Source: Halicephalobus mephisto
Taxonomy: Eukaryota; Nematoda; Chromadorea; Rhabditida; Panagrolaimidae
NCBI GenBank assembly: GCA_009193035.1
Contig: SWDT01000011.1
Span: 248,001-312,000 of the forward strand
DNA length: 64,000 nucleotides
Direction: 5' to 3'
In this document: positions 1 to 12,389 of the stretch, in pieces
Numbering within the stretch: the first letter of the stretch is position 1
How the letters are laid out: each line of letters opens with the position of its first letter
The notes under the pieces: generated by a model
Told to the model about the DNA's origin: nothing
Seen by the model: the letters and a program-made list of their open reading frames with translations, nothing else
Databases searched by the model: none
Translations under genes and position numbers: made by a program

Positions 1-919
1 TAATTCTTAGTTCGTCAAATACTCTCGATTTCTAAACTTTTATCTTCTATTTCCTCACTTCTGAAGTCTTGGGTTGAAAATCTCATTTCCACAAGATTTA
101 ACACTTACGAAAATCCCTACTTTATGATTGATATTCTTATTGAACACTGCTAACTGATCTTGAAATTTACAATATCCTATTAATGAATTCTCAGAATCTG
201 TTTTTCGATCCTCTTTCTGATGAAATGCGATTTTCACTTTCCTTCCTGATGTAATTTATGGAGACATAGTGAAACAAAAATAAGCATTGTTGAGGATTTC
301 CTTATGAACACAAAAATTGTAGGACCTACTGTACATACAAATCGCAACTGTGGTTTATTCTTTGCACAAGGTTGGGACAAATAGGAAAAGAGAATCCTTG
401 TTCAATTTTTTGATAGCCGGAATTGAACTGACTCCGGTTATTTGGAAATAAACTAGAAAAACAACCTACCGAAAATGAAGTCTTATTTTTAGACTTATTC
501 TGATATTTTATCGTATTTTTACAATGTGGACTGATCGCGAAGTATCTTAAACATTCACGTATGTTATTGAATGTGCCGAGTCTTGTCTTCCATGCCTACA
601 ACCAGAATTTTTTTACAAAGTTGTTAAATTGAATTATGCTTAATAAAAACTTTCCGATTTTTTGCGTAGAAAAAGTTTATACTTTGCAATGATAACTTAT
701 AAAATAGAAGATCTAAAAAAAGATAAACAAGTTCAATGATAGAACTCTAAAAGCTAAAACTGAACCCTGAAGTGACAAATTAGAAGCAAGTTACGATCGA
801 AAAATACAGTATTTTACTACATACTGTAATTTCAGAGAGGAAAACAAGAAAAAGTCATCAATAACGAATTAATAATAAAAAATCAAAGATTTTAAAAAAT
901 CTAGTTATTTTTATTATAT

Positions 920-1020
920 TCACTTGTACAGTACCTACCGTGGAACCCAAAGGTAGTAATCCTTCTTAGTAATGGTTTGTATCGGTCTCTTTATTGCCCT
1001 CAAATTTGGGTAATTAAACA
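920..1020 (-). ncRNA. SL1-like spliced-leader sequence, possible SL RNA gene or pseudogene
   Basis: Read on the minus strand from 1019 to 999, the sequence matches 20 of the last 21 nt of the canonical nematode SL1 leader, with one G-to-A change; the expected first G is replaced by T. The 5' half (TTTAATTACCC) can pair with GGGCAATAAA just after the leader (999-990), with one bulge and one mismatch, like stem-loop I of SL RNAs. A second possible hairpin is CTACC...GGTAG further on. Against a functional SL RNA gene: the leader is followed by GGC rather than GT, and I see no clear Sm site (AATTTTTG-like) in the next 80 nt. A pseudogene or a retrocopied trans-spliced mRNA is equally possible. 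The 3' limit is approximate. Confidence 0.4.
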
Positions 1021-1535
1021 AAGAAAGTGATGATTATAACAATCGAGATAAAGCAAGATATAAAACATAATACATTACGATTAAAGCATTATGTAATTAC
1101 GATAAACACAAAACGCGAATCAGCACATTAATAGTGAAACGTAGAGGTTCAATTGCTTCTTTTGCACTGATGATTCATCCGCTGTTGTCCTCTATTACCA
1201 TCTTTAACTTTATCGACAGAACTAACATTAAACTTTTAATAAAGATAAATTTCATCAAAACAGATTTTTGATCAATGTGTCTGAAATGGATTCAGAACAA
1301 AGTGGGCGTTCATTTAAACTATAGTCATTTGAATTCAAACGCTCAGAATCACTCTAATTCAAAGTCACTTGATATGGAGGAGGCCGGCTGAGCGTACAAG
1401 TCGCGGACAAGGTTAAACAAATTAATCAAATATCTGTAATTGTTTCGAAATTGTTTTATTCATCAAAAATAGACTGTTGCTAGCAAAATGTGGGCAACAA
1501 TAGAAAGGAGGAAGTCCTTTCGTTGTGGACTTGAC

Positions 1536-1546
1536 TTTATAAAAGG
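1536..1546 (+). promoter_or_regulatory. TATA-box candidate
   Basis: TTTATAAAAGG lies about 490 bp upstream of the protease start codon. It is followed about 25-30 bp downstream by a plausible initiator (cagtcttcag). If used, the 5' UTR would contain an intron or an outron, consistent with the acceptor TTTTTAG just before the ATG at 2032. Confidence 0.35.
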
Positions 1547-2031
1547 AAATGGAATCCCCGGAAAAATCAGTCTTCAGGTTTGTCTGATCATTAAAACTGG
1601 GATTTCATAGAAGTTCTTCATGTTTTTCAGCATTCAGTGGGAGATTCTGAAACCTCTGAAAACTTCATCGAAGCTTCTGAAATTTTTTAATATCTTGTGG
1701 AAGTTTTTGAAATTTTTCAGAATTCAGAGAAACTTTCCGAAATAAACATCTGAAAACGAAAATTCTAAAAATTTATATTTAGAAAATATCTTCGAAAATT
1801 CGATTTTTTTTTATTGGGATGGTGATAGAAAAGTTTCTGTAAAAGTTCTTCCATTACACTATCATCTATTTTTGTAGAGTATTTTTCGAACTTTGTACTT
1901 GGTTTAATAATCCGAATCTGAGATATCCATACGAATAAAGTGTGTTTTGCTTTTGAGCGGATTCTTTGACGATGTATTACATATGATTTTACATCAGAAG
2001 CAATTTTTGATTGTATGATTTTTAGGTAAAA

Positions 2032-3435
2032 ATGAGATTCCTCCTTTTGGGTCTTGCTCTCTTCTTGTTCGCTTTGACTCACGCTGCCCCTGGCAATGGC
2101 AAAGGTACGATCTTCGACAAGTTATCGGAGTTCGCAGAGAAGCTCAAGGACAAGGACGCAATCGCGGACAAGTTGGCGGAGATCAAAGACAAGATCAGAC
2201 ACAAGAAGATGAGAATCAACGATGCTTTGAAACAAGCAAAGGGCCGTTGGATGGATCTGAGTGACGATGTCTTCGATGCTGCTGCTAACGAATTGCATGT
2301 TGCATTCAAGGACAACACCGATAAGACTATTAGAAGACGTAAATTCAACAAGAACTTGGAAAGAGCCCAGAATATGTCAACTGCTCAGAATAATGCCTTC
2401 TTCGGAGTCACTCGCTTCAGTTTCATGGATATTGATGAATTCAAACATGTAAAATGTTTCATTTTTTACGTTTACTATGATACCAATTTAGAACTTCGTG
2501 ATGAAGCCAAAATCAATCAAAGAACTGCCGACAGAAAATGCTCAGACATTCGGAAGCCGCAGAATAAAGAGACAAACTTCTTCTCTTGATCTGAGAGCCA
2601 GAAGAGCTGTTTCCGCCATCAGAGATCAAGGAAACTGTGGATGTTAGTTTTTTTATCGTAATATCAAATTATATAATTAGAATCCTGAAGAAACTAGACA
2701 TTTTCGGAATTTTGCAGAAGGTTTCAGAAAATTCCAGAATCTAACAGAAACTTGGAATCAATATTTAAAGCTCTAAAAACTTTGAAAACGAAAATAGTTA
2801 TTGGGGAAAATTATTTCTAAAAAAACTTTCAGAAGTGTTTAAAAGTTAGTTGATTTTCAGCCTGTTGGAGTTTCGCAACTGTATCGACGATGGAAACTTC
2901 TTACTTCAAAAAAACAGGAAGACTACTTGATTTGTCTGAGCAACAATTCGTCAACTGTGACAACAGAGATTACGGTTGTAACGGAGGATGGTTGTCGACT
3001 GCTTACACCTATGCTAAGACCAATGGAATCCCCCAAGAATATACGAATCCCTACCAAGCCAGAGAAACCGCATGCAGACCTCCTTCAGGAACGACTGTCA
3101 GAGTTTCCAGTTACACTCAATTGAGACCCAGAGACACGACTTCTATGATCAACGCCTTGAACCAAGGATACTCTCTTGCTATTGCCATGAAGAGTGGAAC
3201 TTACGACTTCATGTACTATAGAGGCGGAATCCTCTCGAGCACCAGCGCATGTCGTGACGGCACCGTGGATCACGCTGTAAATATTGTTGGATACGGCACT
3301 TCTAACGGCGTTCCTTACTGGATCGTCAGAAACTCCTGGGGAACCAACTGGGGAGAATCCGGCTACGTTAGAATCCGCAGAGGAGTCAACTACTGTAACG
3401 CTGAATACTATCCTTTCTTCGTTACTACTGTCTAA
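2032..3435 (+). CDS. papain-family (C1A) cysteine protease, cathepsin L-like
   Basis: Secreted or lysosomal papain-family endopeptidase. Exons: 2032-2448, 2492-2642, 2861-3435; all joins keep frame and give 380 residues. The N-terminus is a signal peptide (MRFLLLGLALFLFALTHA) followed by a charged prosegment. Residues about 100-137 resemble the I29 inhibitor propeptide (RRRKFNKNLE...NNAFFGVTRFSFMDIDEF). The mature enzyme follows a basic stretch (RRIKRQ). The active-site Cys is about residue 191 in GNCGSCWSF, formed across the exon 2/3 junction. The His is about 327 (VDHAVNIVGYG), the Asn about 347 (RNSWGTNWGESGY), and the GCNGG motif is present. No catalytic residue is missing. TTTTTAG seven bases before the ATG is a likely trans-splice acceptor. 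AATAAA follows at about 3475. Substrate and tissue are unknown; the assignment to cathepsin L rather than a related C1A group is inferred. Confidence 0.92.
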
Positions 3436-4336
3436 GGTGGTAATTTCTCTCTTCACGATGTTGCAATCATACGAATAAATTCATGTCGAAAGTTTTGAAA
3501 AATCCACTGATTTCAAAGTTAAAACATGTGAGGCTTGCGTTATTTGTAGGTATATGTACATAGTGGTCCTAAAGTTGAAATTGAAAGTCGAGACTTGCAT
3601 ACACTATTCAGTCGAGTTGGTTGTCTTCAATCTTGATTCTGTAATCTACCTAAACTGTCTAATCCTGTATCTGTGGAGTAAGACTCGTAGATATTTCTTT
3701 ATATTTAAAATTATCTTCTTCTTCCTTGCGTTTATCTGGCATTTGAGTAAGATCCGCTTGCTTCGTCGGTTTTTGCTCTCCATTTTGCACGATTTGCAAC
3801 ATCATTTGGATTATGGTATGTAATTTGGACAAAGACGATAGCACTACTTTAAGGGACGTCCTAGGCTTTTTCAATATTGTATTTGAGGACTTGATCATAT
3901 TACATTGATGTCATTTTTCCCTGTTGGATCGGTTTGTCGCGGAAATCTGACATCAGGATTTAGTCCGAGTTTAGTCTGGGTAGAAAACTGTTTTTCTTGA
4001 ACAAATGTCTTTGACGGTCCAGATTTAAAATTACCTAGTTAGATTAACTTAGATAAACCCGATATATGCAGTTAATCTTTGAAGTTCCCAAACTGAAAAC
4101 AGATCTGTCACATCATTGGATTAACAATCAAGATATTCATGATGTTCAATGGCAAAATTACATGATTATTTACAATTTACAAAAAATAATTTTTGCAAAG
4201 TTATTAAAAAAAGTAATTTCGAACCAGTCGACATGTCCGAAAATTGCATGCAATGTGCAAATTTTATTTTATCATAGAATTTTATAAACATGAAGAGCAT
4301 TGAAAAATTATTTTTTTAATTCGAAAATCGGAGGTT
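3436..4336. other. convergent intergenic region
   Basis: This lies between the 3' ends of the protease (+) and the membrane protein (-). It contains a polyadenylation signal at about 3475. Open frames at 3554-3823 and 3659-3898 show no domain and overlap on opposite strands. I see no structured element. Confidence 0.5.
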
Positions 4337-4946
4337 TTATATGAAGTTTCCATGATACGGCGTGGCTTTACGTCTTGCGGCGCTATTAATGGTCCTGTCG
4401 GCTTCGTCGTCTTCCGAAATCTTCGCCGAATATCTATTTATTGCAAAAATTTGAAAAACGAAAATTGGCAAATATAATCCAGCAAAAATAACGGCTAGCC
4501 AACGATGATTCTGAATCCATTCAACAGGAGCATGTGAAAAAAGAACATAAGGATCATATCGACGAGAAACGAAAATTGCCAAAGTTGTTAATAAAACACA
4601 CAATATTTCACAAATCTGAAAATTTTTTTTATTTTTATTTTTTTAAAAAAATTTACGATGAAAATTATCGTAGCTAAGCCGACTCCGGGTCTTTCTGTAA
4701 CGGCGAAGAGGACGTAGGCTACAGTAGCCGCTGCGAAGAGAAAAATAAAACCCCCTAAGGCGAGTGTGATGAAAAACGGGGGTACTGTAGGTGACGCAAT
4801 TGCTTTTATAAGAAGAAAAATCACAAACAAAGTCAAAAATAAACCGAAGAACCAGCAAGTGCAGAATATGGACTAAAAAGTCATTCATGATTACGGTACA
4901 AAATTTAGTAATTTACCTTGTATGTTTTTCTGTTAGTGAAATTCAT
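4337..4946 (-). CDS. small four-helix membrane protein of unknown function
   Basis: Three exons on the minus strand: 4917-4946, 4657-4872 and 4337-4615, joined by introns of 44 and 41 bp, give 174 residues less the stop. The start is chosen because a TTATTTCAG acceptor lies seven bases upstream of the ATG, as for a trans-spliced gene. Four hydrophobic segments are visible: about residues 12-34, 41-65, 74-97 and 117-138. A polar loop (RRYDPYVLFSHAPVEW) lies between helices 3 and 4. The C-terminal tail is charged (KISEDDEADR...). There is no signal peptide. I do not recognise the family; a tetraspan protein of endomembranes or plasma membrane is the most that can be inferred. Confidence 0.75.
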
Positions 4947-5004
4947 TTCGATTCTGAAATAAGCAGTTTGAATCGTTCCTTATTTAGGTCTCATATCAGA
5001 GCTG

Positions 5005-5425
5005 TCGATTTTCGAATCGATTTTAAATTAATTCGAATTTGAAAATAGAAAATAGAAAAGTTCAAATTCGAAATTAGAGAAATTCTAATTTGAACCGAAT
5101 TAATTTGATTCGAAAATCAAGAGATTCGAATCGATTTCAAACTAATTCGAATTCGAAAATAGAGAAATTCAAATTTTAACCAAACTAATTCAAATTCGAA
5201 ATTAGAGAAATTCGAATCGATTTCAAAATAATTCGAAAATAGAAAAGTCCGAATTCTAAAATCGAAGAGTTCAAATTTGAATCGAACTAATTCGAATTCG
5301 AAATTAGAGAAGTTCGAATTTTAACCGAACTAATTTGATTCGAAAATGAAAAATTTCGAATTCGAAAACAGAGAAGTTCGAATTTTAACCAAACTAATTT
5401 GAATCCAGAAATTGAAGACTTCGGA
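5005..5425. repeat. array of palindromic TTCGAATTCGAA-type units
   Basis: Repeated blocks of 'aaactaattcgaattcgaaa' followed by 'atagagaaattc', in about seven degenerate copies. The core TTCGAATTCGAA is self-complementary, so the array could form many small hairpins. Confidence 0.7.
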
Positions 5426-5739
5426 AACTCGACAGCTCTGCTCATTATCCACAAAAATGAACATAATGGGAACGCGAGAAGGGACTTTCAAATAAACGGA
5501 GAACGTGTCGTTAATGCCCTTATTAAAGCCGTTAAGCTTGTGGTCGAGGAATGAATCAGAGATTCCCGCTAGGACCGGGATTTAATCCATGTCCTCAAGG
5601 AATGAAGATTAAAGAAACCACAAAGTGAAGAGATGTGTACCAAGTGCCTGATAATCATGTATTGTTCCTGGTGGGAGTATGGCTTGAAATGTGGCCTTAG
5701 GGAATAAAGAAACAAAAAATATGCAAATGACGATTGACA

Positions 5740-6270
5740 ATTAAGCATTATTCGTGACAGGACCGTTATTCAACGTACATCATCAAAAAATAAAAAATAA
5801 AAAAAAACATTAAATTAAAAATGTTCAATATTCTAGAAAAAATTCGTGACGGAACTATTTTTTGAAATTTAGTTTTAAAAAACGAAGAAATTACGGAATA
5901 AAAATACTTTAAAATATCTGGCAATTAAGTGCCATTCTTTGCGGGACCGTAATTTGAAATATATTTACAAAAAATAAAAATTAAAGAGATTTGAATTAAA
6001 AATTTCTAAAAAGTAGTTAATATTAAAGTTTCATTCTTTGCGGGACCGTAACTTGAAATATATCTACGAAAAATAAAAACTAAAAACATTATTGAATTAA
6101 AAAGTAGTTAACAGTAAAGTTTCATTCTTTGCGGAACTGTAACTTGAAATATATCTACGAAAAATAAAAAATAAAAAATTATTGAATTAAAAAGTGGTTA
6201 ACAGTAAAGTTTCATTCTTTGCGAGACCATTATTCGACATATATTTTTGTGAAATAAAAACAAAAAATTA
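5740..6270. repeat. about 91-bp tandem repeat, four copies
   Basis: The phrase 'cattctttgcgggaccgtaa' recurs at about 5933, 6031, 6122 and 6212, each followed by 'cttgaaatatatctacgaaa'. Spacing is about 90-97 bp. A related phrase 'gtgacaggaccgttattc' precedes the array at about 5755. Confidence 0.75.
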
Positions 6271-6559
6271 AATGTTAAATAAAAATACAAACGAATAATA
6301 CTTGGTGATTAAACGTCATTTACCTCGAGACCTGGATCCGAAAAATCTTAAAAAATGAAAACCAAAAAACGGCTGTACGATAGTTGCTTCCCTGAGGCAC
6401 TTTTTTTTTATTATTTCGTAAGATCTCATTTTTCGTTTTTTATCGGTTTTAGTAGTTGAATTAAATTAATATTTCAAATAAATAAGAAAAAATTATTTAA
6501 AAAAAATTTCGAAAAAATCAGTGAAAATTGAAAAAGATAAATATTTTAAAAAAACAACT

Positions 6560-7300
6560 TTATACGGACCATATTTGTTTTTTTGGATTAATTTATTTGT
6601 TATCTCAAATAATCTAATATTCTAGTTAAATAAAAAAAATTTATTTAAAAAAAATTTATTTAAAAAAATTTATTTTAAAAAAAAATTTATTTCAAAAAAA
6701 ATTTATTTTTAAAAAATTCGAAAAAACCAAAGCGAGTTGAAAAGGATAAATATTTTTAAGAAACAACTTTTTGCAAACTATTTTTATCTTTTTGGACCAG
6801 CTTATTTGTCATTTAAAATGTCCCAACATTCTAGTTAAATAAAAAAACTTATTTTAAAAAATTAAAAAAAAACTAATATGAGTAAAAAAAGATGAATATC
6901 CTAAACGAGTAATTTTTTATAAACTATTTCTACATTTTTTGGATTAGTTTATTTATTATCTGAAATGGTCCAATATTTCAGTTAAAAAAACTTATTTTAA
7001 AAAATTTAAAAAAAACCAGTAAAAATGAAAAAAAATTAATATCCTAAACGAATAATTTTTACAAACTATTTCTACATTTTTTGGACCAGTTTATTTATTA
7101 TCTGAAATGATTTAATATTTCAGTTAAAAAAACTTATTTTAAAAAATTTAAAAAAACTAATATCCTAAACGAATAATTTTTACAAACTATTTTCATATTT
7201 TTTGGATTAGTTTATTTATTATCTGAAATGGTCCAATATTTCAGTTAAAAAAACTTATTTTAAAAAGAATTTCGAAATTAGTATGAGTCAAAAGAGAGTA
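6560..7300. repeat. 120-200-bp tandem repeat, five copies
   Basis: Units contain 'tggattagtttatttattat' followed by 'ctgaaatggtccaatatttc', with starts near 6581, 6793, 6939, 7081 and 7204. The last three copies are the most similar. Confidence 0.7.
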
Positions 7301-7619
7301 AATACCGAATAATTTAAAAAATAATAAAAAATGAGTAATGTTCAGTAATCGCACATCATTCGTAATCAGATTATTGAAATTTGTTTTCAAAAAATAAAAA
7401 TTGAAAAAAATATTTAATTAAGTCTTACAAGTAATTTTTTACTTATTTTTCAATAAAGAACTCGATTGGTCGGATTCGAAGCTAATTAAGGTTCCGGATG
7501 TCCTGTGGCTGCTTTCGCAAAAAAAACTTGTTTAATCCGATTAGCGACTCAAGTTTGCTACGTAAAAAGTAATCATTTCCTAGTTTAAAGATACAGCAAA
7601 AAATTTCAAAATAAAAAAA

Positions 7620-8110
7620 TTATTTTTTTTTCGTGCCAGGACCATTACTTTTAAAAATTTCTCTGAAAAGTAGAAAAATTACCAAAAGGACATCGGTTTA
7701 GTCATGAGTAATTTTGTTTAAATAATATTTTGTATTTTTAAATAATTGTTAAATTTGTGAATTAAAAAAAAATTTTTTTCGCGTCAGGACCATTACTTTT
7801 AGATCTTTTTTAAAAAATAGAAAACTTAAAAATAAAATAAAATTGGTCCTGCAGAAAATAATATTTTGTATTTTTAAATAATTGTTAAATTTATGAATTA
7901 AAAAAAAGAAGTTTTCGCGTCAGGACCATTACTTTTAAAAATTTCTTTAAAAATATATAAATTTAAAAATAAAATTTTATTTTCTCAATATTCACTAAAA
8001 TTATAAACAAAAAAATATTTTTTCGTGCCAGGACTATTATTTTTAAAATTCTCTTAAGGAATAAAGACTAAAAAATTACTAAATAAAAGAGCATTATTCC
8101 CACCGAAAAA
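7620..8110. repeat. 110-140-bp repeat with GTCAGGACCATTACTTTT core
   Basis: Four copies of 'cgtcaggaccattactttta' at about 7634, 7777, 7915 and 8024, each followed by an A/T-rich spacer. The core resembles the phrase in the 5740-6270 array and single copies near 36.7-36.9 kb. Confidence 0.65.
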
Positions 8111-11059
8111 AAAGCATAATTTATTCTTCGATTTTGAATTTAATAATTCTTAAAATGACCACAAATCAAATTTTTGAACAGAAAAAATATTTTCGTGATG
8201 AGACCACGATCTGGAATCCGATTTGACGAGATAAAAATAAATTTAAAAAAAATAAAAAATAATTGATCTCATTTTTAATGATGTTCAATTTTATATAATT
8301 GTGATTTTTATATTTTTTAAATGACTATCGAACAAATTTTTGAACAAAAAGATCATTTTTCATAAACGAAACCAGATTCGAAATTTGACTTAACAGATAA
8401 AAAAAAATAAAAATTATAAAAAAATAAAAATTATAAAATTATAAAATAAAAAATAAAAATCATAAAAAATAAAAATTATAAAAAAAATAAAAATTAAAAT
8501 TATAAAAAAAATCAAATTATAAAAAATTAAAATTCAAAAAAAATAAAATTATAAAAAATTAAAATTCAAAAAAAATATAAATTATAAATTATAAAATTTA
8601 TAGAAAATAAAAATTTAAAAAAAATTAATTTTAGAAAAATTTCAAAAAAAATTTTAAATTTAAAAAATTATTTTGTAAATAATTTTATTTAATTTTTTTT
8701 GATAATTTTCAATTAAATTTTTAGACAAAAAAAATATAGTTAATGGTGAAGTTAAAATTCGAAATTTTATTTTAAAAAATTAAAAATTCTGCAATAATGA
8801 TTTAAAATTTATTTTTCAACAAACTTATTTATTTAAAAAAGTAATGTTTCTGGATGAAAAAAATAAGCATAATCCGGAGCAGAAGCCGAGTTTGAAATTT
8901 GATCTTAAAGAATAAAGATGAAAAATTATCAAAAAATAAAATTAAAATATTTATGATTGAATTTTTATTTTTTTTTAATTTGGTAATTTTTTAAATAAAT
9001 ATTTTTTATAAAATTTAATTTTAAAAATTATCAAAAAAAAAATTTAAAATATTTATGATTGAATTTTTATTTTTTTTTAATTTGGTAATTTTTTAAATAA
9101 ATATTTTTTATAAAATTTAATTTTAAAAATTACCAAAAAATAAAATTAAAATATTTATGATTGAATTTTTATTTTTTTTAATTTGGTAATTTTTGAAATA
9201 ATTTTTAATCAAATTTTCGAATTTAAAAAATAAATATTTTTTGTGAGCATTGTAATTTGAAATTTGACCTTAAAGAATAAAGATTAAAAATTATTTTAAA
9301 AAACAAATTTCGTCTCGAATATTTTTTATTTAAAAAAATTTAATAATTTTTAATCTAATTTTCGAATTTAAAAATGATTTTTTCTTAAAACAGTAATTTC
9401 AAATTTGACATTAAAAAATTAATTAAAAATTATTTTAAAAATGTTCTTTAATTTATTTTTAAAAAATTTCAATGATTTTTTGTCAAAACGGTAATTTAAA
9501 ATTTGAATTTAAAAAAGTAATTAAAAATTATTTTAAAAATGTTTTTTAATTTATAAATTAATTAATTTTAATGATTTTTAAAATAATTTTTAATCAAATT
9601 TTCAAATTTAAAATTGATTTTTTGTCAAAACGGTAATTTCAAATTTGGCCTTAAAAAATTAATTAAAAATTATTTTAAAAATGTTTTTTAATTTATAAAT
9701 TAATTAATTTTTAAAATTATTATTATTCAAATTTCCGGATTTGAAGAAGAAACAACTTTAAAAAACTAATATTTGAAATTTGACTTTAGAGGATAAAGAT
9801 GAAACCATTAAAAATATAGGTCCTGTCACGAATGATGTTTAATTCATTTTCCAACATCAAACTCGGTTCTTCTTTAACGTCAAACTGCAGAAAGTGGGCG
9901 AAAACGGTCAAATTCCGAACTCATCGTTTTCTAAAAACTAATGAGTCCAATTTAGACACGTCAAAAAAGATAAAATTTCGAAAATATAAAAAAATTCTAA
10001 AAGATAATTTTTAAACAAAAAAATTCTAAAATAATTTTAAAAAAAAAAAATTTTTAAATATAATTTTTAAATTAAAAAACTTTAAATATAATTTTAAAAA
10101 AAAAATTTTTCCAAAATTATATTCAAAAATTCATAAAGAAAAATTGATTCAGATGTTCCAATGGATAAAGTAAAATTTCACTCAGTGGCTTCCGGATTAA
10201 CCTGGCTTTCCGGCAAAAAAATCAAAAAACAAGTTGAAAACTGGATCCAAAATTGCGCAATTATAACAGAAACATCAAGGGAGATTCGACATAGTATCAT
10301 AAAAAGTAAAAAATTGAAAGTAAAAAGTAAAAAACGAAAAATGAAAAGGAAAAAATTAAAAAGTAAAAAGTAAAAAAATTGAAAATTAAAAATTAAAAAT
10401 TAAAAGTAAAATTTAAAAGTAAAAATTTAAAATTTAAAATTTAAAATTTAAAATTTAAAAGTAAAAGTAGAAATTTAAAATTTAAAATAAAAAGTAAGAA
10501 GTAAAAGTAAAATTAAAAAAGTAAGAACTAAAAATAGAGAATTTAAAATTTAATACAAAATTAAATATTTTTTACAAAATCTGCCCTAATATGGATTTTT
10601 AAAAGAAAAAAAATATCGATAGAGAATTATCAGGATTACCGTTTTTATAATCTCGTTCAATTTGCACGAAAATTAAAAAAAAATATTTTTTTAATTTTCT
10701 TTAATTTTATTTTTTATAAAAATCCGAAATTTGCAAAAAAAAAATATTTTTTAAATTTTCTTTAATTTTATTTTTTATAAAAATTCAAAATTTGCAAAAA
10801 AAAATATTTTTTAAATTTAATACATGTTGCTAAAAAATAAATTATAAACGAAATTAATCTCGTGCTGAATCGAGTCCTGCGGCTTTATTTGAAAATTAAA
10901 CTCCAAAGGCCTGGATTTATTTTTTACAGAAAAAAGAGCATAAGCCGAAGGGCAAGTCGACTCGAGAAGGGATTTTCGCGAGTGTTAGTTCTTAATGGAG
11001 TCAAATTACTCGGAATTTAAAAAATAAAACTTGTAAAAATGGCGGTAATGAGGTTGACA

Positions 11060-11400
11060 TTAAAGTTAAAAAAAATCTGCACTTTGCTCGCAATATTGGA
11101 GCAGTTCGATGAACATTAAAATCAAATCTGCACTTTGCTCGCAATAATATGACAATTTGATCAATATTAAAATCAAACTTGCACTTTGCTCGCAACATTG
11201 GGGCAGTTTGATGAACATTAAAATCAAATCTGCACTTTGCTCGCAATATTGGAGCAGTTCGGTGAACATTAAAATCAAACTTGCACTTTGCTCGCAACAT
11301 TGGGATAAGCTGGTCGAAATAAAAATAAAACTTGCACTTTGCTCGCAATAATATGACAATTTGATCAATATTAAAATTAAGTCTGCAGTTTGCACACAAC
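11060..11400. repeat. 51-bp tandem repeat, six to seven copies
   Basis: Units begin 'ctgcactttgctcgcaatat' at 11077 and recur exactly every 51 bp (11128, 11179 and so on). Because 51 is divisible by three, reading frames stay open on both strands. The translations are 17-residue repeats, but there is no start or splice context, so I do not call a gene. Confidence 0.85.
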
Positions 11401-11404
11401 TTTT

Positions 11405-11610
11405 AAGCAGATACATCGGCATCAAAGGAAAAGCCACAACCTGCTTGCAAAGTTGTGGCAACTAAGTTTCTATTTCTATATCGATATTGATGAAAATTTC
11501 GAAATCAAAGGAAAAGCCGCAACCTGCTTGCAACGTTGTGGCAACTAAGTTTCTATTTCTATATCGATATTGATGAAGATTTCGAAATCAAAGAGAAAAC
11601 TGCAATTTGC
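11405..11610. repeat. 83-bp tandem repeat
   Basis: The phrase 'tcaaaggaaaagcc' recurs at 11422 and 11505, and a diverged copy starts at 11588. The first two units are nearly identical, including 'tttctatttctatatcgata'. Confidence 0.8.
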
Positions 11611-12389
11611 CCGCAATATTCTCATCGTTTGGCTTATCTAATTGTTGTGCAAAAATATAATTTGACTTTGAAACCAACTTTTTATAAACTTCAGTATAGA
11701 TAAAAAATAAAAAATTTGAATTAAAATCAACATTAGACACAAATTTCTTTAAGTTGTTTTTTGTGCCGAATTTAACTCACTGATAACTGGACGAGTTCAT
11801 CGTAATTTTCAAAGATTTTCGTGATGAAAATTAAACTTATATTTCATCAAAGATTTTTTTGATCAACAATAGTTTTTTTGGATATTTACACTTTTATTAA
11901 AAATAAAAAAATAATTATAATTTTCAGAAATTTTCGTAATAAAAATAAAAATTTATATTTTATAAAAGATTTCTTTAATTATGAAATAATTTTATATTTT
12001 TTGAAAAATAAAAAATAATTATAATTTTCAGAAATTTTCGTAATAAAAATAAAAATTTATATTTTATAAAAGATTTTTGATCAATTATGAAGTAATTTTC
12101 GAAATAATTTTATATTTTTTGAAAAATAAAAAATATATAATTTTCAGAAATTTTCGTAATAAAAATAAAAATAATATTTTATATCATTTATTTTTAGTTA
12201 ACTATTAAGTTATTTTTGGACTAATTTTTGTCTTCATTGGAAAACGAAAAAGATCACCGTAATCTTTAAGGAATGCTTGAAGAAAGTTAATTTTATATTC
12301 TGTAACAAATGTTCTTTAGTAGCTATTAAGTTCTTTTTTTGGGATAATTTCCACCAACACTAGAGGATGAAAAAGATAATTATGGCCCT

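Larger units (their letters stand above)
1..2031. other. 5' flank of the cysteine protease gene
   Basis: About 2 kb without a convincing coding region. It contains the SL1-like sequence at 999-1019 (minus) and a TATA-type core promoter candidate at 1536-1546. Short open frames here have no recognisable domain and atypical composition. Near 1590-1740 there are degenerate repeats of the type 'ttctgaaattttt'. I see no tRNA or rRNA. Confidence 0.6.

Noticed and set aside
55..237. 60-residue minus-strand open frame
   Set aside because: No family resemblance and no flanking exon signals.
1765..2082. 105-residue open frame on the minus strand overlapping the protease 5' end
   Set aside because: No domain, no splice or acceptor context, and it overlaps the signal-peptide exon antisense; likely chance.
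5500..5640. tRNA-like GC-richer stretch
   Set aside because: No cloverleaf with a proper anticodon arm and T-loop could be drawn by hand.
10161..10373. 70-residue open frame with a more balanced start
   Set aside because: It dissolves into a Lys-rich A-tract repeat and has no recognisable motif or splice partner.
11060..11400. CRISPR-like regular array
   Set aside because: Head-to-tail satellite without distinct spacers, in a eukaryotic genome.
11001..11461. Repeated open frames on both strands, possible repeat protein
   Set aside because: Explained by a 51-bp non-coding satellite whose length is a multiple of three; no start, splice sites or flanking coding sequence.
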